The notes beneath the pieces are model-generated. The model saw nothing but the letters and a program-made list of their open reading frames with translations. It did not search any database and was not told the DNA's origin. The position numbers and the translations under genes are program-made. 64,000 nt of DNA from Zasmidium citrigriseum. Its lineage: Eukaryota; Ascomycota; Dothideomycetes; Mycosphaerellales; Mycosphaerellaceae. Numbering within the stretch: position 1 is the stretch's first letter; each line of letters starts with the position of its first letter. The stretch is taken from the NCBI GenBank assembly GCA_002786025.1, contig NHNW01000064.1, positions 124,001 to 188,000 of the forward strand, read 5' to 3'. Positions 23,169 to 33,986 of the stretch are shown here, in pieces.

Positions 23169-23587
23169 TCAAGCAGCCAAAATCTGGGCATTGGCAGATG
23201 AAAATTGAGTGTAGTCTTCCTAGCCCAACTTCCCGCTCGATCAAATCTGCGTTCCGTTCCTTACTGCTTCCACGTCGGCGGAGATGAAGCTGGATTCATA
23301 CGTAAGTCTTGTGCTCCGCATGTCTACGATTGTACTAGAAGTAGCAGGTTTAGCAGCAGCTCTACTATGTAGATCATCGGAATGATTGTCTCCAGTAACA
23401 CTCCCGAATCTTGGTGTTTTCTGCCTCGACAACACCTCTCCCTGCCTGAGACAAGTCAGGTCGAAACGAGTCTAGCGTGCTCCTGCGACCTGAGCCCTGA
23501 GATCACATCGCATCCAACCCGACACCATTCCCTCGACGCTCCATCAACATCACGATCAGCGCCATCAGCGCCATTTCCACGCTCCGC
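23169..23587. other. Intergenic
   Basis: 3' flank of the SDR gene and promoter/5' leader of the kinase gene. No feature supported. Confidence 0.45.
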
Positions 23588-24969
23588 ATGCATTGCCCCA
23601 TCTCAAGAGCTCGTCTTTGCCTCGCTTGGCCTCGGAGGCGGGATTTTGGCCAATCGCACTTCTCTCGCCCAGTTGAAGAGCAACTGCTGCCGAAGTACTC
23701 GTCAAGAACTTACTATCCGATGCGCATTGGCGAAGTGCTGAACGATCGGTATCGAATCATCGCAAAGCTTGGCTTCGGGGCCTACTCTACCGTCTGGCTT
23801 GCTCGGGATCAGGAGTAAGGGATCGTGTTTACGTTGGCCTCCATCTTACAAAACTGACTGTTTTAGGAACCCCGGGCGATACGCTTCTGTGAAAGTGTTC
23901 GTCAAAGATGATTTCGCGGCTTCGCCGATTCTCAATGAAATCAAGACCCTTCGGCACCTGACCGCGTGCCCTCAAAAGCATCCTGGATCCAAGTATGCTC
24001 GGATGGCTGACGATATTTTCGAAGTTGACGGGCCCTGTGGACTTCACGGTTGCGTAGTCTTGCCACCGCAGGGCTGTAGTTTATCGACACTTCTGAGTAT
24101 GTTTCCGGAGGGCAGAGTACCCGTGCAAATCGTTAAGCATGTTGTGCAGCGCTTGCTGGGATGTATCAACTGGCTTTTCTGTGACTGCGATACCATACAT
24201 ACTGGTTAGTGCCACCTTCAAGGAAGTGAGTCTTTGTACTGATTCTAAATGCAGAGATTACCGCCCAGAACGTTCTGATGGAATTGAGCGACGACTCAGG
24301 CTTGCGAAGGATCGAAGAAGCAGAAGCGACCAGTCCAAGCATACCCGTCTATGATAAAGACTACCCAATATACCCGTCTCGCGGCGAGCCAGTCTCGATG
24401 CTTGAACTTAGCTGCGATCCCGTGCTGACTGACTTCGGCTCCGCACGATCATCGAATGTCACCAACGACGACTGGTGGATGCCGGACACACATCGAGCCC
24501 CAGAAGTATTGATGGGTCTTCCTTGGGACGCACAGGTCGATGTGTGGTCCATCGGTATCATGGTAAGACCCTACAGTGAGACCAGATGTTTTGGTATACC
24601 ACTGATGACTTGCAGGCTCTGGAGCTACTCGAAGGCAAGAACCTCTTCAGCCCAATCGACAAAGTACACAATCAGTACGTTCTGCCACTGGCTCTGGCAC
24701 AATATATGAGCTACATGGGACCTCCGCCTCTATGGATGATTCAGCAAAGCAGCAATCCAGTGATCAAGTCGTTCTTCGACGAAGCGGGCAATTGGATCGC
24801 AGACCCGCCTGTCATGCCGGCCACGTTGGAAGACTTCTTCACGTCTATACCTGGAGGAGATGAGAAGACGAAGTTTTTGAGATTCGTGCGAAAGATTCTT
24901 GTTTGGGATCCACCCGAGCGAGGACAGTCAGCTCATCTTTTCTCGGACGAGTGGCTGATGGGGTCGTGA
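23588..24969 (+). CDS. SRPK-like Ser/Thr kinase with altered catalytic loop (408 aa)
   Basis: Four exons: 23588–23814, 23867–24204, 24255–24562 and 24616–24969. The N-terminus EEQLLPKYSSRTYYPMRIGE followed by VLNDRYRIIAKLG is the hallmark of fungal SRPK-like kinases. Present: Gly-rich loop LGFGAYSTVW, ATP-binding Lys85 (YASVKV), DFG (LTDFGSAR, Asp248) and HRAPEVL. The catalytic loop, split by intron 2, reads IHTEITAQNVL where relatives have HTD-[IL]-[KS]-x-[DN]-N: the catalytic Asp is Glu189 and the usual Lys/Ser is Thr. An alternative donor is excluded because reading on gives a TAG. Activity may be weak or absent. The start at 23588 is the only upstream in-frame ATG; the first ~28 residues look unlike the family and might hide a further 5' exon. 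Confidence 0.88.
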
Positions 24970-25411
24970 GATCAAAACTTTCGAAGTCGACGCAGGCGTC
25001 CTCACTGGATTCTTCGCCGAGGCCAGGCAAACGAACACAGTACGCCCGCGCATGTTGCTGACTACGATTTTCGAAAAGGCAGCTGTAGCGCCAGAGAAAA
25101 CAGACTAGGGATTACACTTTTGGAGTGGAGCGGTAGGATTTTGGCGATCAGGGGATCTGTGCCACTACAACCAACCGGTGTAATGGTCATGCAGGTGTCG
25201 GATAAACGAGATGCATCACCTGCGAGCTTCCACATCCCGATGGGTGCTTGGCCGCTCTTGCATACTGCTTACCCCCATGCATTTGTGCAGAGTGAGCCTT
25301 CTGATCTGAAGAATATCTTGGCTGGGAACGCCGGTCGAAGTTCTGCCTACACACAGTGCTTCTTCACCCCGAGCAGCCCCTCAACAATATCGATCGAGCG
25401 CATCCCAAACC
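24970..25411. other. Intergenic
   Basis: Between the kinase gene and the GH47 locus. No feature supported. Confidence 0.45.
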
Positions 25412-27351
25412 ATGAGATCGTTGAAGAATGCATTGCTCCCCCTGGCCGCCTGTGTCAACGCCCTGACCACAACTGCGACCAAATCAAATCCGACCAATCG
25501 GGATGCTGCTCTTCAGATCCAGCATTCCGGCTTGCAAGGCAATGCCACTCGAGCAGAAGCTGTCAAGGTATGCCAGATCATCGCTTTCAAACCATCGTTA
25601 CCGGGATCTGATACATGGCATCTAGCAAGCACACGTCGACTCTTGGAACGCATACGCCCAACATGCCTTTGGCAACGACTCTTTCAATCCCTTGGCCATG
25701 ACTGGCGGAGGAGGCTCTGGCGGCTGGGGTCTGATAATCATTGATGGCATCGACACCGCCATCGTGATGGGCTTGAAAGAGATTGTGCAGACCCAGCTGC
25801 AGTGGATTGCGGCGCAGAACTTCAGCACTACGACAAGTCCTCAGATCACTGGCTTTGACACTACGATTCGTCTGATCGGGGGATTGTTGAGTGCGTATGA
25901 TTTGATCACTTCTGGGACTGTAAGTGTGCAAGAGGTCAAAGCTGACACCCACTTGCTAACGCTATGTCAGGTTCCATACGCCGACGAATACAACAAGACT
26001 CAAGTCAATGTATTACTCGCGGGCGCAAAGAGTCTTGCCGACTTCATCTCCCCAATCTTTAACACATCCACCGGCTTGCCGTATGTCTGGCTGAATACAA
26101 CATCTCGAACAGGTTTCGCCGGATATGACAACACTGCTACCTACGGTACAATCATTCTGTAATATCATCGACTCTCTGACCTAACGGGTGAGGGAGACAT
26201 GTCATTCAGGGTCATTAATTCAAGAGCTAATGCCGGCCACCTAACCACCTGCAGGAGATGAGAGCTACCGTCAATTGGCTGACAAGTCCGAATCATACCT
26301 GATCAATCCCCAACCAGCGCCGATTTATCCCGGACTGGTTGGTAGTCATGTTGACATGAATACTGGGATGTTCACAAATGAGCTTGCTGGTACGACTTTC
26401 CCACATCAAGACTCGTTGCACGCCGTCCAACTGACCGTCCGCCACTCTTTGTAGGTTGGCAAAGCGGCATCGACAGCTTCCTCGAATACCTCATCAAATC
26501 CGTCGTCTACGACCCAACACAACAATACGCCTCTCAATACCAATCCTTCTGGACATCCGCCGTCGAATCCACCTCCAAACACCTCGCAGTCCACCCCTAC
26601 GGCTTCCCCCAACTCACCTTCCTCCAAACGCTCAACTACACCGGTAACCCAACCTACGAAGCCGACGATAATACATGTTTCGCCGGCGGGAACATGCTCC
26701 TCGGCGGAGCCTACTTGAGCCGCAGCGACTTCCTTGAGCTCGGCCTCGCGGTCACAGATAGCTGTCACGCCTTCTACAACACTACTGAATCTGGCCTCAA
26801 TCCGCTGTACTACGGCTGGTACGGCCCCGACGACCTCGCGTACGAAGCCGAATATAACGGCAACGGGAGCACAGCCATAGCAGCTCGGGATTTTTACGAG
26901 AAGAACGGATATTTTATCCAAGAGGATGCTTGGGGAGGGTTATATACCTTGTACCCGGAACCTATTGAGAGCATGTTCTATGCGTGGAGAATTACGGGGG
27001 ATAAGAAGTGGCAGGGGTATAATTGGGAGGTGTTTCAAAACATTATTGCCGACGGAAACCGTCCACCTGTGGCTATGTCCAGTCTGTATGACGTTACGCA
27101 ACCCGATGGTGGGGGCCAGTTTCCGGATTTGCCTAGGTATGTTCGTTGTGTGTACGATTGCGTGGGTGCTGATGAGTGCAGCTATTACTTTGCCGAGACG
27201 CTGAAGTATCTGTATTTGACGTTCTCGGATCCGAGTCTGGTCAGTTTGGACGACTTTGTGTGAGTAGCTTGCTGTTATCTGGTTGACTTGTAGTGCTGAT
27301 GGACTGCGTAGATTCAACACTAAAGGACATCCATTTCGCAATCAACGATGA
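25412..27351 (+). pseudogene. GH47 class I alpha-mannosidase, interrupted by one in-frame stop
   Basis: Seven exons: 25412–25567, 25626–25919, 25971–26187, 26255–26389, 26455–27136, 27182–27259 and 27312–27351 (534 codons). A signal peptide-like start (MRSLKNALLPLAACVNA) precedes a full GH47 fold: HVDSWNAYAQHAFGND, GWGLIIIDGIDTAIVM, FDTTIRLIGGLLSAYDL, YPGLVGSHVDMNTGMF, CFAGGNMLLGGAYL, the catalytic-end PEPIESMFYAWRITGD and the terminal VFNTKGHPFR. Codon 214 (26160–26162) is TAA where the family motif T-[IL]-x-L-E-[WYF]-x-x-L-S-D-L-T-G has Glu. Everything after it remains open and well conserved, so the loss is recent or a sequencing error. I found no alternative splice that skips it and keeps frame. 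Intact homologues trim N-glycans in the secretory pathway or as secreted mannosidases. Confidence 0.88.
26160..26162 (+). other. Premature TAA codon in the GH47 gene
   Basis: Read in the frame of exon 3, TAA falls between the Ile-Ile-Leu and Tyr-His-Arg-Leu-Ser-Asp-Leu-Thr parts of the conserved motif. Glu there would be GAA, so one G-to-T change explains it, which is not the C-to-T pattern of RIP. Confidence 0.85.
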
Positions 27352-29547
27352 TGGCGGCTCCCTGGGGCAAATCATAGACCGCGACCGTCTATGAACAACC
27401 CGAACCAGGACTGTACTTGATGCTGCCCGAGGAATGTGTCTCTGACGTTGACAACTTTCTATTCCAGCATGTCCCTCTCGATTTTGAGCACATCGGCCTA
27501 CACAGAAGGCAACATTCTCTCACTCATGAATTTCAATGAGGTTGAACGTCCCGCAAGCATTTCGATTGTCTTGTGCCAGCCAATCACGAAAAATCCATTC
27601 TTTCAGGTCCACGAGACATCTTTTATCCGTGGTTGATGACCACAAGGTCGACGCCCCTGTCTGACTAGCAGAGAATGACGACGCCAGTTCACGCAATAGT
27701 CGTAGGACTCCAATAATGACTCCGAGGTCAATCGTCTCGCCTCATCTCGGACAAGTGGGGTGTGGATCGATGAGACCGGAAAGCCTCAGACGACTGCTTT
27801 AAAGCTAGGCAGAAAGACATAGCCGTCGAGGCGTAAGGCTTTCCTCTGGAGAACGAGTCAAAAGGATGCCGTTACGCCACTACCGACAGACATACAGCCT
27901 CGGCCTTCAGGATTCGTGAAAATATATTCATGGATCGCTGCATTCGTCACTCCCATGCATAGAAGCGACATCGACTCACTAGGTGGAACCACCTCATGCA
28001 CAGCAGCCTTTCCCGCCAGGGTCTCCCGATGTGCCGAATGGTTACTCAGCCTTGACGGTTCCTGGGCCACGCACGGCTGGCTTCAGGCGGAGACCAAGCC
28101 GCAGCGGGAGTACTGCATGAATCTCGGCCTAGGAGGGCTGCCAAAGTCTGGAAAGAGACTCGACGAAATGGAGAAGCTCGAATCAGGTCAATCGAGGCAA
28201 CACAGTACCAGGTACGGGCAATGGCTACATAGCTCAAATCAGAGCCCTACTCGGAGGAGCGAGGAGCCTTGCAGCTTTCTCTCCGACAATCTTCAACATT
28301 TCCTCGGCGTAACAGCATTGGACCAAGCGAACCACTGACGCCAGTGGGGTGCTGTTGGCTGCGGTGGTACAACAAATCAGGAAAGCAACTTCGCAACCAG
28401 CAAGAACGTCGAATCGGCCAACGATAACTCGCCAATCACGGGCAGAGATGAAGAGGGTTGCAGAAGCTGATCTGAACGGCTGTTGACGAATGGGTCTCGA
28501 AGTTTCTCATTCGGCTCTGAGATCTCGAGTCTGTTGAACTCGCTCAGCACATCAGCCTGCAAGCGTGGCGCGGCTTGCTGATCATCAAACTTCGATGGCA
28601 TTTGACGTCGACCGATGTCTGACATATCGACCACAGCGGGTACATCTCAAGCGCAAGAATCTTACAAAGCTCTCCCAGCAGCAAATGAGTCAACGCTGTC
28701 ATTCCAGCTCGGCAAGACAGCTCTGCCCACTATACTAGCCCGAAGGAGGCACCAGGCTGATCACTCGAAGTCCGCATGCTGAGCAGCACGTGGTGGCCGC
28801 CCCTCTCTCTTGGCCATGGAGGATGATTTGGGCTCAGTCACACCACCGTCGGAGTCAACGATGGGCGGCAGCCACATCGGCCTGCGCGCCGAGAGCTGGC
28901 TGTGATGACGATTGGTTTGGCGCACAGCTCCGGAGAATTTGTGGCGGCAGCTGCAGCTCTGACTTCACCTCCTCTTCATCGCTTGCGCACACATCTGTGC
29001 TGAAACATTTATGGCCAAGAGAAACTATCTCTTCTTCATTCTCTCGTGGCGTCTGGAGAAGGGTCTCGAGCTGAGGAACTCCGGTTGCGACCTCCCTTGC
29101 AGCTGTCCACGCAGCCTTGTGGCCGTCTGCGGCCTCGTGGAACTCTCAGCCATGGCTTTTCCTACAGAAAAATATGGTCATACATGCGATCTGGACACGA
29201 TAAGACCTCAATACGTTGGAAGATGGCTTATTCTGACTTCTTGTTAGTCCATCTTTGACGATGCCAGTGCGAAAACATCAGCGGCCTCCATGGCTTGTGG
29301 AGTCCACCTCGCCTGGGGCACGAACGCATTCTAACGACAAACGTAGTCGGAGCGTCCGCTCGTTTCGATTATTGATCCTTACGGGTCGCCAAGCTTGTCA
29401 GTGCTCTTCAGTGGAGAAAAACCCTAGGATGGTGGGACTTTCGAGCGGTGAGCGATTCATCAAGTTCATCTGGAGCTCAATCCCCCTCAAAACCAGCACA
29501 CTCTTCTTCACCCTTCTCTCGTCCCTTCAATACGTCGCAACTTCACC
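27352..29547. other. Intergenic, no gene supported
   Basis: 2.2 kb without a credible gene. The open frames at plus 27916–28338 and minus 28634–28377 lack motifs, signal peptides and joinable introns. Confidence 0.4.
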
Positions 29548-30809
29548 ATGCGGTCACCGACACTTCTCCTGTTTGCAATCAATGCCCTTGTTGCACTTGC
29601 CAATGCCAATGCCAATGCAAAGCCACTTGCCCTGGAAATGCTCGCAAGATCTCCAGACGCACTGCCACTATCGAACCCAGACTCACTTACTATCGACGCA
29701 CTCTCAGATCTCGAGGAGCGAGACGCCAGTCCTCCGGAGTCGCTTCCTGTGGAGGTTCTCTCTGATCTTGAAGAACGAGCCGCCAACAACACGAGCCAAT
29801 GCTCGACATGCCCGACCGTCTTGAAGAAAACCCTCGCTCCACTTGCAAGTCTTCCGATAGCAAAAGAGTTCTGCTCTCGCTTTGCGAACGGGACCGTCGC
29901 AGAGAACCCGTACGTAACGTTCAGATCGATCCAGGACTCAGCTGACATGGCCGACGCAGAGCCTGTCAAAAGTTCGCCGCCAAGTTTGTCACCAATGCAC
30001 AAGCCTTCTGTTGCTGTCTTTTCCCGTCAACGATGACACCTCCCCCGCTCACTCTTCCTCCAGCCGGTAACAATCAGACGAACTCCACGATGCCTCCTCC
30101 GATCACTTCTCCTGGGAATAACCAGACGAATACAACGATGCCTCCTCCGGTTACGAACCCCGGAAATAATCAAACGAATACCACGATGCCTCCTCCGATG
30201 CCGCCTCCGGTGACGAACAACAACCAGACCAATAACGGAAATACATCGGAGGGCGTAACACCTCCGCTAAGCGGCGGAGGCAACACAAACGTGACCTTAC
30301 CTGTCGTCGTTCCTCCCCCGGTCACCCAACCCAACGTTACCACACCTGAGGTAATCCCTCCGCTCCCGAACAACTCCACCGCCAACACGACCGCCAACGT
30401 TACTATACCTGTTGTAATACCGCCTCCGCCTGCAAATATAACAACAAATACCACATTAAACGTAACCGGCAACTCAACCGCCAACTATACTTTACCTTTC
30501 ACCGGCAATTCAACCAACAACGCCACGACCAACTCGACCAGTGGCCCGCGGAAGCGAGACCTAGATGACCTCAGCCTGCTCCGACGTCTGTTGCAGGCGT
30601 GGACTGAGGAGCCAGAACCTGCTCGCCCCATTCAGCTCCTCAACGGCGAGCCTGTGGATCTTGGTCTTCAAGACCCGCTACCGAGAAAAGGTTGGCAGAA
30701 TCGTGGGATCCGTGGTGGTTCGCAGATTCGGCGGAAGGGCATGAAGATTAATTTTGAGATTACTGAGGATGGGGCTTTGAAGTTGGAGATTCCTGATATT
30801 GCGCTTTGA
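29548..30809 (+). CDS. Secreted Cys-domain protein with Asn/Pro/Thr repeats (403 aa)
   Basis: Two exons, 29548–29909 and 29960–30809, joined by a 50-nt intron (GTACGT..CTGAC..GCAG) that reconciles two otherwise separate frames. A signal peptide (MRSPTLLLFAINALVALANA) is followed by two LSDLEER boxes. A Cys-rich domain (CSTC, KEFCSRFANG, NPACQKFAAKF, then AFCCCLFPS) spans the intron. A long Pro-Asn-Thr region (units like GNNQTNTTMPPP) is dense in N-x-T sequons, so heavy N-glycosylation is expected. After a dibasic GPRKR site comes a charged C-terminal block ending LKLEIPDIAL. Probably a secreted or wall-associated glycoprotein, perhaps Kex2-cleaved. I recognise no named family. Confidence 0.8.
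30088..30200 (+). repeat. 48-nt tandem coding repeat
   Basis: The sequence CGATGCCTCCTCCG recurs at exact 48-nt spacing (about 30088, 30136, 30184), i.e. a 16-residue Asn/Thr/Pro unit within the secreted glycoprotein gene. Confidence 0.8.
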
Positions 30810-31224
30810 GAGGACGATGAAGACAGGCGGTGGTTGACTGGTGAGCATTGCGTCTCATTTGTACATCTAGTATACCCGTTGCGATGACTCAGTACACATA
30901 AATATAACGCCTTTGAAAGGGGCATACCTGATACTCTGCTCCGTGCATTCAAGTGTAATTCCACACCCTGGGTCTTCATTGCTGAAGCCTCACTTCCGAC
31001 AGAGAAGAGCAACTTGGTGGTCTTTGAGAAGTTTAGCGCCTAGTAGTGCACGGCATGTCTTGCCTCAACGGCACCACGAAGAAGCCTGGAAGAGTAGACT
31101 CTTTCACACATGAGACGATTTCTCCGAGTTCTTGTCGAAGCATCGATGCAGTCAGAACACGTTCATGACACTCTAAGTTTCGAGGAGAGAGATTGTGTGT
31201 TTGACCAGTTGGAGATTGCATTCA
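30810..31224. other. Convergent intergenic region
   Basis: 3' ends of the glycoprotein gene (plus) and the membrane-anchored gene (minus). Nothing else supported. Confidence 0.5.
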
Positions 31225-31902
31225 TCACATAATCTTAAGCATCCTAACAAATTCCCACCCGCCATAAAGATCTCCCACATCGATCGAAGCATTCGATCTA
31301 CCATGGGGTCTCTCGAAAGCCGGTGAGAGATCGATGACTTCGTGTCCAAATTTCTGCCTCTTCTTCTTTACCTCTGAAAGCATCGGTCTCGATGACGCAG
31401 TGGCGATAGATGTTGCTGTGGTCGTCACGACGACTGTAGTCGTTGGTTCAGGCAACGCAAGGCAGCCGCAAGCTTTGCCCATCAATCCCGTCGTTGGACG
31501 CTCTTGATGCCTGATCCACTCAAAATCGGGGATTGTGACTGTTCTTCGTTTTCGTTTCGTCGAAGTCAATGTAAATTCGCTGTCGGTTACTGAAGGTGTT
31601 CTAGACTCTCGTCAGACCTCGAAACATTCTCCTATCTGAACGGAAGGCACATACGGCGATGACACAGTGACCGTCGCAGTATGCGTCTGCCGCGGCATTT
31701 GCAGATACGCATTGCAAAACGCCGTTGCGTGTAGGCCGGGGAGATATGCCGTCGCCATGAAATTCCCCGCTCCGCAGCCGACTTGTGCCGGAAGGGATTC
31801 TTTGACGGGGATCTTAGGCCGTAATCTTTGATCGAAGGCAATGCAAGCTAAAAGAAAGCCCACAAAAAGCGACGCAGTGATGTTGATGGATGTTTTGGAC
31901 AT
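31225..31902 (-). CDS. Hypothetical single-pass membrane or secreted protein (207 aa)
   Basis: Exons 31902–31655 and 31600–31225 with a 54-nt intron (GTATGT..CTGACG..CTAG). An N-terminal hydrophobic helix (ITASLFVGFLLACIAF) acts as signal anchor or signal peptide. Two Cys-containing blocks follow (VGCGAGNFMATAYLPG, ATAFCNAYLQMPRQT). Exon 2 gives a basic patch (TSTKRKRRTVTIPDFEW), a Thr/Val-rich stretch and a second basic patch (VKKKRQKFGHEVIDL), ending LYGGWEFVRMLKIM. No domain recognised. An upstream in-frame ATG (31947) is possible but leaves the hydrophobic segment further inside. Real gene supported by good intron signals and frame continuity. Confidence 0.68.
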
Positions 31903-33574
31903 GATGATAATCTGTGCTCGAATAGCATGGTGGGACAACATCGACAATAAGAGATCCCTTTTCCCATCACTCTGTGGCCTTCCGATGCTTGGTGGTTGTG
32001 ACTCTTGTGGTCATGCGAGCAGGGCTTTCGGGGCTGCCATAAGGCGCCGAGCTCGCTGGAGCTGGTATGCAGCCACAGAGAGTACGTACTTTGTATTTTG
32101 TATATTGGCACGTGGCGGTGGAGCTCACTCAGCCAGCCGCGAGATGTCCAAGATCTCAGCCCTGTGGTGGCGCATAGCTCGCAGCTGGCAGCTGTGGCAC
32201 TAGCGTGAAGCTTAATATGTGAATGTTTTGGGTCCTGGAGCCGACACATGCCAAGATGTGGTGTGATGCTGTATTTGCTCTCCGCCTGTCTGTCAATGAA
32301 TCGAACACTTGGTAGTATACTTTCTTGGAATGTGTCTCGCCCACCACCTCGACACCGATGCCTAGGGAGTTGCCAGAGAGTCTCAGACAATGCCGACAGG
32401 CATCTTTTGTCATACCGAGAACAAGACGTGGATGATTTTGAAGACTGTCGGGAGGCATAGCAGTCATCGACATGAGATCGAGAACGAGGGCGTGGCAGAC
32501 GTTCGTCTGTCGCTCTCTCTGGACTGTCTTAGCCTGCTTCAGTACCCAAAGAACCGACCCGCTCGCACAGTCTCTGCCACTATACCTGCTCGTCGTTTCG
32601 TATACATAAATATCTTTTGCGCCTTTCATTTCTTCCGGAACACATCATTCGTACTGCATGCTCCTAAAGACGACCTCCGAATCATATTGCACGCAAAGGC
32701 CATGCAAGATGACTAAGAAAAAATGATCAACGGTGCAATCTTTGGAGTCCCACCCTGCGCTGTATAGTACCGATCTGTGTGCACTAGAGACTCTCCGAGG
32801 ACTTTGGAGTTACTAGACTATGTATCGGAGAGGAGCAGCGTACGGCAAAGGATTCAGGCTCAATTGCCGACGAAGAATTTCCTAGCTTTGCACCTAGCAT
32901 CTTCCATTACTAGTCCGAACAGTCACGCTTTAGAGGCTCCTCAGAGTTCCACTCGTAGTGATCCAACTGACCTTGACGCTTTTGTAACGGCGAAGAAGAA
33001 GGCGAGTCGGAATGAGGCTGAATCAAAGGAATTGACGTGAATCATGATAAGGTCCGCTCTTGTTGAGCACGACGATTTAAACAAGAAGTACCTCATCCAA
33101 GCATGATCCAAATCAACAATCCGCGGATGATCTTACTAAGCCATTGTGGACGCAAAGCTTCTGAACGATCTGCGCCTGCAGAGGCTTGCATGAACATGTT
33201 GGTTGTTCCTAGCGGCAGGGATGTGGAGGAGCGCAACAACCTGCATATTGATGGACAACTGCGTCCGAAAGCAGCGTTTGACCAGTTTGGCATGTCGAAA
33301 TGGTTGGATGTGATGGACATATCCCAAATGGGAGCGACGCTAATGCGGGAAGGCTGCCGAGCGCTAAGCGCAAGTACATCCTCTTCCAGGTACTGCTCGG
33401 GCCGGTCGATCCTGTTCATGACGGAACTGCAGTTCTTATACGCTACTGTACTTGTTCATGAGCATGTGTGCTTGCCATGCAACTGCAGAATCTCAATAGT
33501 GCTGACTCAGTGGGGCGTTCCTGCAATTCAGTGGTCCACATGGCTCTCATCCGTGCAAATGATCTCCAGGAAGG

Positions 33575-33811
33575 ATGGGCTCTTCCGCTGTGCAGAGAAC
33601 TTGCAACATCACCTGCCTGTTGGGTTATATCGATGTGGACGGCCCTCGGTGCGTTGTGGAGCGTGGTCTGTGTGGAGGAGTCGGGTACAGTCTTCTTCCC
33701 GAGCAGTGTTCGAATGGATGTGCTTACTTGCGAATTTGGTCACACAAATGGTCAAACTTTCTGTCGGAACACTCTTACGAAAGGCATATTCTGGGCATGA
33801 ATCCTCTGTGA
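33575..33811 (+). CDS. Small cysteine-rich ORF (78 aa), doubtful
   Basis: Six Cys at residues 10, 14, 28, 35, 48 and 52 (C-x3-C-x13-C-x6-C-x12-C-x3-C) lie in a Gly-rich context. There is no signal peptide on this ORF. An upstream exon supplying one is conceivable, since donor- and branch-like sequences occur nearby, but I could not join one convincingly. Could be a chance frame or relic of a small secreted protein. Confidence 0.22.
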   Translation: MGSSAVQRTCNITCLLGYIDVDGPRCVVERGLCGGVGYSLLPEQCSNGCAYLRIWSHKWSNFLSEHSYERHILGMNPL

Positions 33812-33923
33812 CTGCATGGTGGCGAGTGTGCAATGGTTCGCTCAGTTGAGATGAGGACAAGATACCTCGGACGAGGAGCAAGCGCTGGATCCTTCTGCTG
33901 ACTGAAACAATGCGAGGTGACTC

Positions 33924-33930
33924 TATAAAG
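33924..33930 (+). promoter_or_regulatory. TATA box of the GH54 gene
   Basis: TATAAAG, 57 nt upstream of the GH54 start codon, a usual distance for a strong inducible fungal promoter. Confidence 0.45.
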
Positions 33931-33986
33931 ACGCACCAGTACTGCGAGCTGCAACCCCAACTCTCATCAACGGTGTGACTTCCATC

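Larger units (their letters stand above)
31903..33986. other. Intergenic, one Cys-rich ORF
   Basis: No full gene supported. Long plus (33103–33849) and minus (32629–32156, 32390–31848) frames overlap one another and lack motifs. A small Cys-rich plus ORF is listed separately. Confidence 0.4.

Noticed and set aside
25412..27351. RIP as the cause of the GH47 stop codon
   Set aside because: The inferred change GAA to TAA is a transversion, and the rest of the gene shows no excess of C-to-T decay.
33103..33849. A 248-codon plus-strand frame upstream of GH54
   Set aside because: Overlaps other frames, lacks motifs and runs close to the GH54 promoter.
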